A DNA stretch of 64,000 nt from CAZAQV01 sp964487255. Lineage in GTDB: Bacteria > Myxococcota_A > Polyangia > Polyangiales > CAZAQV01. The stretch is taken from the NCBI GenBank assembly GCA_964487255.1, contig CAZAQV010000001.1, forward strand, positions 248,001 through 312,000. Direction: 5' to 3'. Under the pieces are notes generated by a model. The model saw only the letters and a program-made list of their open reading frames with translations, searched no databases and was not told the origin of the DNA. The position numbers and the translations under genes were made by a program. Positions 16,821-25,665 of this stretch are shown here, piece by piece. Position 1 is the first letter of the stretch. Each line of letters starts with the position of its first letter.

Positions 16821-18227
16821 ATGACCAGCCACGTCGTATTCCTCTGCTCTGGCTTATTCATGGTCGGGTGTTGGGAGAAGACGGCGGATGGGCCGCCGCT
16901 CGGCTACGAACGTGACGAGCGTTCGTGCGCTGATGGCCGCGACAATGACCGCGACGGGCTCTTTGATTGTAACGACCCCGATTGCTTGGCCGCAGGCTTT
17001 TGCGGCGAGCTGATTCCCGAAGGCCTGCGTCCAACACCGGAGAACACACTCGAGGCTTGCAGCGACATGATCGACAACGATCTCGACGGTCAGTTCGATT
17101 GCGGCGACCGCGACTGCCAGAACATTCGCGAAACCTGCTGCAGCCGCGAGTTTTCGGACGTGCGCTGCGATGACGGTATCGACAACGACGGAAACGGCTT
17201 CGTCGACTGCGAAGAGTTCACGTGTCGGGGCGGTTTTGTACGTGTTTGCAACCCGCCCGAAGATCGCTGCGGTGATGAGCTAGACAACGATGGCGATGGT
17301 TTGCCCGACTGCTTCGACCCCGACTGTTTCCAAGATAACAACTGTCCCGAGGCGGAAATCGCGCAAGGCGGGATACGCTGGCTCTGCCAAGACGGCATCG
17401 ACAACGACGGAGACGGGCCCGTCGATTGCGAAGACCCGAGCTGTGCGAAGGATCCTGCCTGTAAACAAGACGAAAACACCCTCGCGCGCTGCATGGACGG
17501 CGTCGACAATGACGGTAACGGCTACGTGGACTGTAACGACTTTTCGTGTTCACGCCTCAATGAACAGATGACCAACCAGGCAACGGTCGATTATTGCGCG
17601 AGTCTTGCGGAAAACACGGTCGCAGCGTGCAGCGACGGCATCGACAATGACCAAGATACCTACGTTGATTGTGACGATCGCGACTGCCAAGGCCCCGGCT
17701 TGGGAGACGTGTGCGATGCGGAGGACACGCTCGCCGAGTGTCAGGACGGTGAGGACAATGACGGCAATGGTTTTGTCGACTGCGGCGACTTCTCGTGTTC
17801 GCGCTCGGACGACCAAGCGATTCTCGACTATTGTGAGCAGTTTGCGGAGAACAACTTTGCCAAGTGCAAAGACGGCATCGACAACGACGGCGATGGCTTC
17901 ACAGACTGCGCCGACCGAGGCTGCTCTGCGGGCGACCGCGAGTTCGACGGACCCGAAATGGTAACCTATCCCGACGGTACCCAGAAGTTGGCGTATCCCT
18001 GCCAAGAAACCGTCACCAACGTGACGGATTGTACGGATGGCATCGACAATGACATGGACGGGTTTACGGACTGCGAGGACTGGGAATGCTCCTGGAATCC
18101 AGCGCTCAATCCGGCTGCGCGCCTACCGGGGGACCCGATCCGTGGCGATTGGCCCAACAACTTCGATCCAGCGCTTCACCCGTGTTTGGACCCACAGACC
18201 TTGAGGCCGCTCGTTTGTGGCGGTTAG
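16821..18227 (+). CDS. Lipoprotein with ten Asp-rich Cys repeats (calcium/metal-binding)
   Basis: A 468-residue protein. The ATG at 16821 gives a short signal peptide with lipobox MVGC; longer frames upstream only run through the hairpin repeats. Nearly the whole mature part is ten copies of a unit with the pattern C-x-DG-x-DND-x-DG-x2-DC-x-D-x2-C. This is a relative of the MopE/thrombospondin-type-3 Asp motif in which each copy could bind a calcium ion or other metal and is held by a disulfide. It is expected at the cell surface. The next gene, 18 bases downstream, encodes a porin carrying three of the same repeats, so the two probably act together. No enzymatic domain is present. Confidence 0.85.
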   Translation: MTSHVVFLCSGLFMVGCWEKTADGPPLGYERDERSCADGRDNDRDGLFDCNDPDCLAAGFCGELIPEGLRPTPENTLEACSDMIDNDLDGQFDCGDRDCQNIRETCCSREFSDVRCDDGIDNDGNGFVDCEEFTCRGGFVRVCNPPEDRCGDELDNDGDGLPDCFDPDCFQDNNCPEAEIAQGGIRWLCQDGIDNDGDGPVDCEDPSCAKDPACKQDENTLARCMDGVDNDGNGYVDCNDFSCSRLNEQMTNQATVDYCASLAENTVAACSDGIDNDQDTYVDCDDRDCQGPGLGDVCDAEDTLAECQDGEDNDGNGFVDCGDFSCSRSDDQAILDYCEQFAENNFAKCKDGIDNDGDGFTDCADRGCSAGDREFDGPEMVTYPDGTQKLAYPCQETVTNVTDCTDGIDNDMDGFTDCEDWECSWNPALNPAARLPGDPIRGDWPNNFDPALHPCLDPQTLRPLVCGG

Positions 18228-18245
18228 AGAACAAGAAAGAACCTT

Positions 18246-19835
18246 ATGCGCATTACCTATCGAGCCTTGCTTTTTCTCGTACTCACCGTTCCTGTTGCGT
18301 TGGCGCAGGATCCTGAGTCCGGCGACGTGGCGGAAGAAGATGTGCCCACTGCGCCGACCGGGGAGATCGAGACCCAATGCAGTGATGGCGCCGACGATGA
18401 TGGCGATAGCATGGTCGATTGCGCGGATGCCGACTGCTACAAAGACCCGCACTGCGAGGCGGGCGGCTCGCCGGAGAACAACAACGACGCCTGCGCCGAC
18501 TGGATCGACAACGACGGCGACGGCAACGTCGATTGTGACGACAGCGAGTGCCAAGGCCGCGGCGTCACGGTTTGCCAAGGCTCAGCAGACAAGCGCAACA
18601 TCAGCGGGGGCGGCGGCGGGCAAGGAGACGCGCCCGACGATCTTCCCGAGCTTGACGAAGGGATGACGGTTGACGACTTGATCGGCGCGTTTGGTGATAA
18701 CGATGGCGAGCGCAACGATTATATGTGTTCGGACGGCATCGATAATGATGCTGACGGTCGGACGGACTGCGCGGACTTCGGCTGTCGCTTCGATCCACAG
18801 GTCACGGTCTGCTCGGCCGACCCCGACTTTCGCTTCTCGGTCGTGGCGGGCGTCGGATACGCACTCGACATCTCGGACACCGACAACATCACCCAGGACG
18901 TGAGCTTCACGCGTCTTCAGCTGCGAGCGCTCGGCCCGATTCCACTTATCGACAACTCGTTCTTTTTGCTCAGTGCGCGTATGGAGCGAACCCCGCGCCT
19001 CACCTTTGCGCTCTTTCAGGTGCCCATCGGAGACACCGGTCATTATGTGAACATCAACAGCGGCGGCGGCAACCTTTCTTCAGGCCTGATCGTGAGCGCG
19101 GGCAAGCGGCCGCTTCTCGACGCCCCGTTCTACCTTTTCAATGCGTTTGAGCAGGGAAATGGTGCCGCGCTCGAGTTCAGCGGACCGCTGACGTCGAGCA
19201 AGCTTCTTCAGTACCGTCTCTATGCCGCGGGCGGCTCAGGCGTGTTCAACGGCAATGTGGGCGGTCGTTTTTTCCGCAACGACGACCGCAACTTCAACTG
19301 GTCGGTCGGCGGCCAACTCGGCATCAACGTGATCGGCTACTATAGCCGCTTTGATACGCGCTATCTGTACACGCCGGTTCCGACGCAGCTGGCGTTCCAG
19401 GTCGGCCTCAAGTACGACGAACGCTCGGTCGAGCGTTACCCAGCGGCCAACGTACTCGGCATCTTTCAGTCCGGTCCCATCCTTGCTGTTGCAGAGACGT
19501 ACATGAAGTACGTGCTCGATTATGAGTCGTTCCAGCTCGCGTGGAATGCGCAGGTCAGTGCGCTGGTGATCCCCAAATGGTTCATGTTGGCCGCCGACGT
19601 CGGCTCCTTCTACGCGACGGACTTTAAGACCGTTCCGGTGGGAGGCTTCTCCAGCAACTTGCCGCGTCCCCTGGATGAGCTTCAGTTCCGAGCCGCGGCG
19701 CACCTCTATTTCTTCCGCAATATTGGCATCTTATCTGCGTTGTACAGCGAGACACACTTCGAGGCCGACCCCGACGACCCCGACGCACCCGAGCTAGAGC
19801 GCGAGATCCGCATCGAAGCCCAATATCGGTTCTAA
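18246..19835 (+). CDS. Porin-like outer-membrane protein with N-terminal Asp/Cys repeats
   Basis: A 529-residue protein with a signal peptide (LLFLVLTVPVALAQD). The first ~200 residues hold three copies of the C-x-DG-x-DND-x-DG-x2-DC repeat found ten times in the preceding lipoprotein, separated by acidic and Gly-rich linkers. From about residue 200 it becomes a beta barrel resembling phosphate-selective (OprO/P-like) or similar porins (FRFSVVAGVGYALDI, LQLRALGPIPLID, LYAAGGSGVFNGNVGGR), ending in the terminal aromatic RIEAQYRF that is the usual outer-membrane insertion signal. The attachment of metal-binding repeats to a porin is unusual and suggests a cation-linked surface complex with the upstream lipoprotein (inference). 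Confidence 0.85.
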   Translation: MRITYRALLFLVLTVPVALAQDPESGDVAEEDVPTAPTGEIETQCSDGADDDGDSMVDCADADCYKDPHCEAGGSPENNNDACADWIDNDGDGNVDCDDSECQGRGVTVCQGSADKRNISGGGGGQGDAPDDLPELDEGMTVDDLIGAFGDNDGERNDYMCSDGIDNDADGRTDCADFGCRFDPQVTVCSADPDFRFSVVAGVGYALDISDTDNITQDVSFTRLQLRALGPIPLIDNSFFLLSARMERTPRLTFALFQVPIGDTGHYVNINSGGGNLSSGLIVSAGKRPLLDAPFYLFNAFEQGNGAALEFSGPLTSSKLLQYRLYAAGGSGVFNGNVGGRFFRNDDRNFNWSVGGQLGINVIGYYSRFDTRYLYTPVPTQLAFQVGLKYDERSVERYPAANVLGIFQSGPILAVAETYMKYVLDYESFQLAWNAQVSALVIPKWFMLAADVGSFYATDFKTVPVGGFSSNLPRPLDELQFRAAAHLYFFRNIGILSALYSETHFEADPDDPDAPELEREIRIEAQYRF

Positions 19836-20288
19836 TACGTGGGTGGGACCAAGCTCCAGGTCTCGAATCAAACCGCCTGCGGCTGAAGGAGTTCAGCGAT
19901 CGGTCTGGCCGTTCTAGTGAGGCGGCATGCCGCTCGATGTGTGCCAAGATCCATCGCCCTAGAGTCGACGCCATCCGGCGTTCAACTGGCGGCGAAGACG
20001 GGCGTGTCTACGACCCGGATCGACGAAAAAGCAACGAATAAACTGATCGCCGCGCCGTGGCATGAGCCGTGCAGAAGACAAAGTGACTCAGATGGCCTGT
20101 TGCGCGCACCGGAACGCGCGATGGAGGGAGAAGACACGTGGATTCAGATGTGCTGACCACGTAGTGGACGGGTTTGTCCTTTGGCGTCTGGGCGGAGGGG
20201 TCAAGCACCGCTTGGATCCCAGGAGAGGGAGGGAAGATCCGCTTTTCTTGTTCTGGGCTTCCTGGCTTCTATAGAATTTCGAAGTCCA
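19836..20288. other. Gap between porin gene and SPFH operon
   Basis: About 450 bases. Short open frames on both strands have no signal peptide, repeat or family resemblance. The only structure seen is a perfect 12-bp palindrome GCGGCATGCCGC at 19922-19933 and an AG-rich run near 20220-20240. It should contain the promoter of the SPFH operon. Otherwise I see nothing in it. Confidence 0.4.
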
Positions 20289-20570
20289 ATGGTTGGTCTC
20301 CTCGTCAAGCTCACGATCCTATTCGGCGTCGTTTTCGGTGTGGCCTACGCGCTGACGAAGTCGCTTCGCAGCAAAGAGCACGGTGAAATGACTAAAGAGC
20401 TACGTGAAGCGCAGCAACGCTTTCTCGAACTCAAGGCAGCCCTGGAAGAAGGCCGGCTCACCAAAGAAGAAGAGCGCCTGCTGAGCGAGTGGTCTGAGGA
20501 CGTCTCGGCCGAGATGCCAGAGGCCCTCAAGGACGCGGGTAAGCCTCATGGCGCACAAGAAGGGGAATGA
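20289..20570 (+). CDS. Small membrane-anchored coiled-coil protein, first gene of SPFH operon
   Basis: A 93-residue protein from ATG 20289. It has one N-terminal transmembrane helix (VGLLVKLTILFGVVFGVAYAL) followed by a charged helical tail rich in Lys and Glu (ELREAQQRFLELKAALEEGRLTKEEERLL), likely a short coiled coil on one membrane face. The last bases overlap the first SPFH gene in an ATGA arrangement, so they are translated together. The role is probably structural in the band-7 complex (inference). A longer frame upstream to 20181 has no better start. Confidence 0.75.
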   Translation: MVGLLVKLTILFGVVFGVAYALTKSLRSKEHGEMTKELREAQQRFLELKAALEEGRLTKEEERLLSEWSEDVSAEMPEALKDAGKPHGAQEGE

Positions 20571-21658
20571 TGAAAGGCGTACACGGCATTTTCAAAAAGG
20601 CGCTGGGTCTCGTGCGTGTGGGAGGGGACACGTCTTGGGTGGTCGCTGCCGTTCTTCTTTTCGCGACGCTCGCGATCTTTTCGGTCAAGGACATCGAGCC
20701 TGGTGAGGCTGCCGTCAAGGTCAACAACCTGACCGGCTCGCAGACACCCGTGACGCGACCCGGGTGGACCACGCGGATTCCGCTGCTCCACTCTGTGTAT
20801 GTGCTTGACGCGAAGCCACAGACCTTCTCGATGAAGGGTGAGGCGGAGGTTGATGCGCTACACGTCAGCGAGCTGTCCGTGCGTGCCAGCGACGGCTCGA
20901 ACTTCCATTTCACCGACACCACGATCATTTTTCAGCTGGTCCCGTCGAGCGTGGTCAAAGCAGTCAGTGATGCCGGAGGAGAGAACGGGTTTCTTTATTG
21001 GATGAAACCCTACGCGCGCGCCATCCTTCGTGACGAGTTCGGCAAAGAGTCCACCGTCGACGTCTCGGACCCCACGACCTACGGTGTGGCAGCGAATCGA
21101 GCCAAGACGCGCCTCAACGAATCGCTCAAGAAGCATGGCGTCATGGTGACCCAACTGGTGACGCCTCGGCCGCGCTTCAACAAAGCGTACGAAAAGGCGA
21201 TCGAGGATCGCAACGGCCTTAACAACGAGCTTGAGGTCATTCGCTCGAACCTCAACCGGGCCGAGACCAATCGCGATCGTGTGTTGGCCGAGGTTGACCA
21301 AGAAAAGAACAAGATTATCCAGGAGAAGCGCGCATCGCTTGAGGCCGACCTGGCCCGCGCGGTGGCCCGTCAAGCGCAGGTCAAGCGAGAAGCGGATACG
21401 TATCTCATCAGTAAGATTGCCGAGGGGCAGGCAGCGCTCAGTGCGGCCAGCCGCAAGGCGACCGAGTTGCAGGGTGAGCTCAACGCCAAACTGGAGGCCA
21501 AACGCGCGGAAATCGCAGCGTTTCGCAACCAGCCCGTGGAGCGCGTGATGGAGCGTATCGGCGAGAAGCTCTCCGGGGTGACGATCGAGATTCAGCCTTG
21601 GTCCGACGACGCCACGCCCTCACGCATCCAGTACCAAAATCGCCCAGGAGGCAACTGA
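20567..21658 (+). CDS. SPFH/band-7 (prohibitin/HflC-like) membrane protein, first copy
   Basis: A 363-residue protein: an N-terminal transmembrane helix (VVAAVLLFATLAIFSV), then the SPFH domain (IEPGEAAVKVNNLTGSQ, TRPGWTTRIPLLHSVYVLDAKPQTFSM, LRDEFGKESTVDVSD, RAKTRLNESLKKHGVMVTQL) and a long Ala/Glu/Arg coiled coil ending in a short C-terminal tail. Such proteins form ring or cage-like oligomers in the membrane and often regulate proteases such as FtsH or organise membrane domains. Here it is the second of four overlapping genes, next to a divergent paralogue. Confidence 0.88.
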   Translation: MMKGVHGIFKKALGLVRVGGDTSWVVAAVLLFATLAIFSVKDIEPGEAAVKVNNLTGSQTPVTRPGWTTRIPLLHSVYVLDAKPQTFSMKGEAEVDALHVSELSVRASDGSNFHFTDTTIIFQLVPSSVVKAVSDAGGENGFLYWMKPYARAILRDEFGKESTVDVSDPTTYGVAANRAKTRLNESLKKHGVMVTQLVTPRPRFNKAYEKAIEDRNGLNNELEVIRSNLNRAETNRDRVLAEVDQEKNKIIQEKRASLEADLARAVARQAQVKREADTYLISKIAEGQAALSAASRKATELQGELNAKLEAKRAEIAAFRNQPVERVMERIGEKLSGVTIEIQPWSDDATPSRIQYQNRPGGN

Positions 21659-22866
21659 TGAAAAGCAAGTGGCTCGCACGGGTCTCGAAAGTCTTTGTGC
21701 TCGGCGTGTTGGGCTTTGTCTTCCTTCGTGTCTCCGTGCTGACCAATGTTGAAGCGGGTAATGTCGGCGTTCGCTACAACAACGCGGTCGGGCTTTTGGA
21801 GGAAGACCTGGGACTCGGGTGGCATTGGGAGGTCGTCGGCTTGCAGCGCGTTTGGCGGCTGCCAAGTCGCTTCCTTTTTCTGAACTACACGGCGGACCGA
21901 AAACTGGTGATCCGCACCAAAGATAACAACACTGTCGAACTTGACGTGTCAGTCCCGTACCGAATCATCCCGGGGCACGCGCACAAAGTGATGGATGCGG
22001 GCAATCACCTTCCCGAAGGTGACAATCGCTTTCGTTTTGAGCGCCTGGCAAACGATACGACGATCAGTGTGCTTCGCGAACACCTCGCGCAGCTTCGTAG
22101 CCAGGACTTCTACGATACCGATCGGCGGCTCGCAATCGCGGCAGAAACGACCAGAGCGCTCAACGAACAGCTTAAAGGACTGCAGCTTGAGGCCGAACGG
22201 GTGCTCATCCGAGCCACCTACTTTCGCCCGGACTACGAGCAGCAGCTGGCTTCGATTCAGCTCAACGAGCAGCAGAAGCTCCTCGATGGTGCAAAGCGAG
22301 AAGTGGCGACGGTGCGGCAGAAGCTCGACAACTACACCCAGCAAACCAACGCGCTGGTTTCAGCGAAGCAGCAAGATTGGGAGCGGCGTATCGCCGAAAT
22401 CGATCGCGCGTACCAAGTCGGCTTGATCGACTCTGAAAAGGACCGCTCTCCCGGTGTCGTTCGGCGCTTGCTCAAAGCGCTCGGCGAAGAGGCCAAGGTG
22501 GAGTACGTCAAGCGGGCCGTCACCGTCTTTGGCATCGAGGAGCAGTACGTGACGGACGAGCATTTGCTGGGGATCGAAAACATTGAAGCGGAGACCTCGG
22601 AGTACGAAAGTCGAACCAACGCCGAAGCGAACGGTGTTTCGGGTAGACTCTCTGCAGAAGGTGAAGCGCTGGTCGCAAAGGTTAACGGCGCCTACGAACT
22701 CAAGCTCAATGCGCTGCTCGGATCCCCAGGCGGACGCGCCTACACCGCCTATCGCGCAGCCAAACACATCAAGTTCGACAAGGACCTGACGTTCAACTCC
22801 AACGAGGGCGTGCCCTCGGTGTTGCGGCTGCGAGAGTTCGCAGAGCGCTTCATGGGCAAGCGGTGA
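21658..22866 (+). CDS. SPFH/band-7 membrane protein, second copy
   Basis: A 402-residue protein from the ATG at 21658, which overlaps the previous stop (TGATG). It has an N-terminal helix (VFVLGVLGFVFLRVSVLTNV), an SPFH domain opening VEAGNVGVRYNNAVGLLEEDLGLGWHW, typical for the family, then ELDVSVPYRIIPGHAHKV and TTISVLREHLAQLRSQDFYDTDRRLAIAAE. A long coiled coil and an additional C-terminal domain follow (ELKLNALLGSPGGRAYTAYRAAKHIKFDKDLTF). It differs clearly from the first copy, so the pair probably makes a hetero-oligomer comparable to HflK/HflC or the two prohibitins (inference from pairing). Confidence 0.88.
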   Translation: MKSKWLARVSKVFVLGVLGFVFLRVSVLTNVEAGNVGVRYNNAVGLLEEDLGLGWHWEVVGLQRVWRLPSRFLFLNYTADRKLVIRTKDNNTVELDVSVPYRIIPGHAHKVMDAGNHLPEGDNRFRFERLANDTTISVLREHLAQLRSQDFYDTDRRLAIAAETTRALNEQLKGLQLEAERVLIRATYFRPDYEQQLASIQLNEQQKLLDGAKREVATVRQKLDNYTQQTNALVSAKQQDWERRIAEIDRAYQVGLIDSEKDRSPGVVRRLLKALGEEAKVEYVKRAVTVFGIEEQYVTDEHLLGIENIEAETSEYESRTNAEANGVSGRLSAEGEALVAKVNGAYELKLNALLGSPGGRAYTAYRAAKHIKFDKDLTFNSNEGVPSVLRLREFAERFMGKR

Positions 22867-23693
22867 GTGACTCTGACAAGAGACGAGAGGCGCTGCTTTG
22901 GTGGCTGTCCTGGGGCGTGGTTTCTGCGTCGGTGCTGCTGATCCTTGTCGCCATACGGCCGACGCCTCCCACGCAGTCGCTCGGTCTCTATTATTCCCTT
23001 CCCGAAGCTGATGCGATCGTTGACCGGGACCAAGAAGCCGTACGCTACGACGACAAGCCGGACGTGAAGCGCGCACTTGAGCTCGCCCAGAACCGGAACC
23101 TGGCGCAACTCGGAAGGATGCCCCCAGAGTGGGATTCCGCCGCGGAGCGGGACGAGTTGCAAGCGCTGGGGCAGAAGCTGAGCAAATCAGCACGCGAGTT
23201 GCGAGCGGCACAGGCCCGCGTCGCGGAAGACGCGATGACCTCGCTGCTTGGTGGCAAGAGTCAACAAGAAGCCGAGAAGGCGCTCGGGGCGTCCATCGCA
23301 AAGCTGCGTCAGTACAGACTGGCAAGCGGTCCGCATCTGCGCGCACCCGCATTCGTCATTCGAACGTTCTACAAGGCGAGGTTCAACCAAGTTCTTGGTC
23401 TCGCCCCGACCGCGGGTCTCACGAAGGTAGAGCAGTTGGCGCACTTTGGCTGGCCGGCCTTTCACGCGGAAGGAACCTCGGCGGTTCAACGCCTGGCCAT
23501 GCTCGATGCGTATCAGCAGCTCGATGGCGAGCATGCGCAAGCGCTGCGAGGGCAATTGTTGTTCCAGGCAGGATCACCGAGCAAATCCGCCATCGTGTAC
23601 GAGCACCTCTATGATTCGACCGGGAACCTACGCTACCGAAACCACGCTCTTTTCATGCGTGAGCGGTTGCGAGAGGCGAGCGACAGCCCTTAG
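22863..23693 (+). CDS. Membrane-anchored helical protein, last gene of SPFH operon
   Basis: A 276-residue protein whose GTG start overlaps the previous stop codon (GTGA). One transmembrane helix near the N-terminus (WWLSWGVVSASVLLILVAI) is followed by an all-helical region that probably faces the periplasm: a coiled coil around ELRAAQARVAEDAMTSLLGGK and TPR-like helices at the C-terminus (AVQRLAMLDAYQQLDGEHAQALRGQLLFQAG, NHALFMRERLRE). I do not recognise the family. Strict overlap with both SPFH genes argues for a role in the same complex. Confidence 0.78.
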   Translation: MSDSDKRREALLWWLSWGVVSASVLLILVAIRPTPPTQSLGLYYSLPEADAIVDRDQEAVRYDDKPDVKRALELAQNRNLAQLGRMPPEWDSAAERDELQALGQKLSKSARELRAAQARVAEDAMTSLLGGKSQQEAEKALGASIAKLRQYRLASGPHLRAPAFVIRTFYKARFNQVLGLAPTAGLTKVEQLAHFGWPAFHAEGTSAVQRLAMLDAYQQLDGEHAQALRGQLLFQAGSPSKSAIVYEHLYDSTGNLRYRNHALFMRERLREASDSP

Positions 23694-23803
23694 AAACTCC
23701 CGCTCTGCGGCTGGACAGCCCCCTGGTCCGGACCTTATCTTCGTAACGAGCGGCGAGAACTCTTTCGAACAAGAGTGGGGTTTGTGACAAAGAGGTCCTC
23801 TCG

Positions 23804-24679
23804 TTGCTCGAAGGCGAAGTCTTGCGGTTTGATCTGAAAAAGACAGTGTTCATTCTCCCGAACCTGTTCACGTGCTCGAGTATTTTTTGCGGACTTCTGT
23901 CCATGCTCGAAAGCGCAGCGCATCCGACGGCCGAGGGGTTTTATCGCGCGGCGTTGCTGATCGTGTTTGCGATGTTCTTTGACACCATCGACGGCCGAGT
24001 GGCGCGCATGACCAAAACGCAGAGCGCCTTTGGGGTCCAGCTCGACTCGCTGGCTGACGTCCTTTCCTTCGGAGCGGCCCCTTCGGTGCTGGTTTATCGC
24101 TGGAGCCTCGAGGACCTCGGGACACTGGGCGTGGTGGGGGCGTTTGCGTTTCTTGTCGCTGGCACCATCCGGCTCGCACGCTTTAACGTCCTTGCGGCTG
24201 AGGCCGATGGCGCGCCAAAGCCGCCGTCCAAGTACATCCTCGGCCTGCCCATTCCCGGCGCAGCGGGCATCTTGGTCTCTGTGGTCGTGGCCAACCACGC
24301 CGTGGAAGGTATCTTACCGATCGTCCCTTGGCTCATGCTTGTGCTGACGCTGGTGTTGGCTTTTTTCATGGTCAGCACGGTTCGCTTTCGCTCCTTCAAG
24401 GATGTGCGCTTTTCGGTTCGTTCGGCTTCTCTGATGGCCGCTGCGTTGGCAGGCACGATCGGCGTCGCGCTCGTTTCGCATATTTCGTACTCGCTGCTCA
24501 CGCTGCTCTTGAGCTACGTCTCGATCGGCGTGATCGAAACCATCATCTCGATTCCAAAGCGCCGCCGACAGCGCCGCGAGGAGCGTCTTCAAAACGTTGT
24601 CGACGGCTTTGAGGACGAAGACGCTGATGAAGACGAGGCGTACGAGAGGCAAAGCGTTGAAAGTCCCTCGCGTCATTAG
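23804..24679 (+). CDS. pssA: CDP-diacylglycerol--serine O-phosphatidyltransferase
   Basis: A 291-residue polytopic membrane enzyme of the CDP-alcohol phosphatidyltransferase family. The signature DG-x2-AR-x8-G-x3-D-x3-D is complete (DTIDGRVARM, then FGVQLDSLAD), and the opening LPNLFTCSSIFCGLLS is typical of bacterial PssA of the type II group. It makes phosphatidylserine from CDP-diacylglycerol and serine, the precursor of phosphatidylethanolamine. Several transmembrane helices follow, ending in a basic then acidic C-terminal tail that is longer than usual. The start is TTG at 23804; no closer ATG or GTG preserves the N-terminus. It is convergent with the next gene. Confidence 0.93.
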   Translation: MLEGEVLRFDLKKTVFILPNLFTCSSIFCGLLSMLESAAHPTAEGFYRAALLIVFAMFFDTIDGRVARMTKTQSAFGVQLDSLADVLSFGAAPSVLVYRWSLEDLGTLGVVGAFAFLVAGTIRLARFNVLAAEADGAPKPPSKYILGLPIPGAAGILVSVVVANHAVEGILPIVPWLMLVLTLVLAFFMVSTVRFRSFKDVRFSVRSASLMAAALAGTIGVALVSHISYSLLTLLLSYVSIGVIETIISIPKRRRQRREERLQNVVDGFEDEDADEDEAYERQSVESPSRH

Positions 24680-24702
24680 ACTGGCGGCTCCACGCGCGGG
24701 CG

Positions 24703-25596
24703 CTACTTCAGGGCCTTTGCGGACCAGCAGAAGTTTTGGTTTCTCCCTGACGCCACAGGTTCGATAGACACCGTCACCGCGCGTTGGGGGTCGAGCGCGA
24801 CTTCGAACTTCTTCCACCCGTCGCCATCGCGGTGAGTCATTTGTCCGGCGAGCTTTCCGGCAACGTACACATTGAGCGTGACGGGTGGAGACTCAAGCTT
24901 TCGTTCGTCGCGGAGGTAATGCCCACCGTGAACGATCAGGCGTTCGGCGGGTCCTACCGCCGGGAAAGTGACGCGCGAAGGGTTTCGGGTGGATGCGCGC
25001 TGCCACACGCATCGCCGAGGTTGATAGTCGAGGTCCTCGATGATGGTGCGACCGATCCACTCACGATCTCCAGGACAGATCCAAAATTGGGCTGGACGCA
25101 TTGGACCTCGGCCGAGCCCTCCTTCGGACGGTCGCGCGTTCTGCCGATTGCAGAGGGGCCCGCGCTCCGCCGCGAAGACCTGCGCGCTCGGGAATGCGTC
25201 CACCAAGTCTGCAACGAGCGTCGCCTCGTCCTTTAGCTCCGTGAGTCGTAACGAAAGGGGGCCAAAGTCGCGGCTCTCGACGACCTTGTCCCCAGGGTCG
25301 TTTGCGGGTTCTCCCACGGAAATCCTCCAGGCACGCGCGTAGCCGAGCAGGTCGCTTCGGCCGGCCATTCGCAGGGAGATGTGATCGCCGAGGTACTGGC
25401 GAACAAGCGGTTCTGCCCACGTGTCATTGGCGATGATGACGTCCCGGTCGCGCCATTCGCCCCGTACGTAGTCCGCCAGTGCTATCCACTCGGCCTCGCT
25501 CGGAACACCTGTGCGTTGCACGAAGTCGCTGACGAGTTCGATTGCGGCGATGACGGACAGAATCGCCAAGGCGAGGAGCATGGATCGCCTGTGCAC
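24703..25596 (-). CDS. Hypothetical secreted or membrane-anchored protein
   Basis: A 297-residue protein with a hydrophobic N-terminal segment (MLLALAILSVIAAIELVSDF) that may be a signal anchor. The first half (EAEWIALADYVRGEWRDRDVIIANDTWAEPLVRQYLGD) resembles the soluble C-terminal domain of some polytopic glycosyltransferases, and the second half is beta-rich like a carbohydrate-binding fold (LNVYVAGKLAGQMTHRDGDGWKKFEVAL). No transmembrane bundle is present, so it is not itself a full GT-C enzyme; it could be a truncated or free-standing domain. The family and role are not certain. It converges with pssA with only 23 bases between. Confidence 0.6.
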   Translation of the reverse strand: MHRRSMLLALAILSVIAAIELVSDFVQRTGVPSEAEWIALADYVRGEWRDRDVIIANDTWAEPLVRQYLGDHISLRMAGRSDLLGYARAWRISVGEPANDPGDKVVESRDFGPLSLRLTELKDEATLVADLVDAFPSAQVFAAERGPLCNRQNARPSEGGLGRGPMRPAQFWICPGDREWIGRTIIEDLDYQPRRCVWQRASTRNPSRVTFPAVGPAERLIVHGGHYLRDERKLESPPVTLNVYVAGKLAGQMTHRDGDGWKKFEVALDPQRAVTVSIEPVASGRNQNFCWSAKALK

Positions 25597-25665
25597 GCCT
25601 TCCTTTTAGCTCGTTTTGATGGGTGTTGGGGATGAATTGTCAGAGGGCGGTGCTAGCGTGAGGAT

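Noticed and set aside
19836..20288. Small frames in the gap before the SPFH operon
   Set aside because: No ribosome-binding site, signal peptide or family resemblance; frames differ in length by chance.
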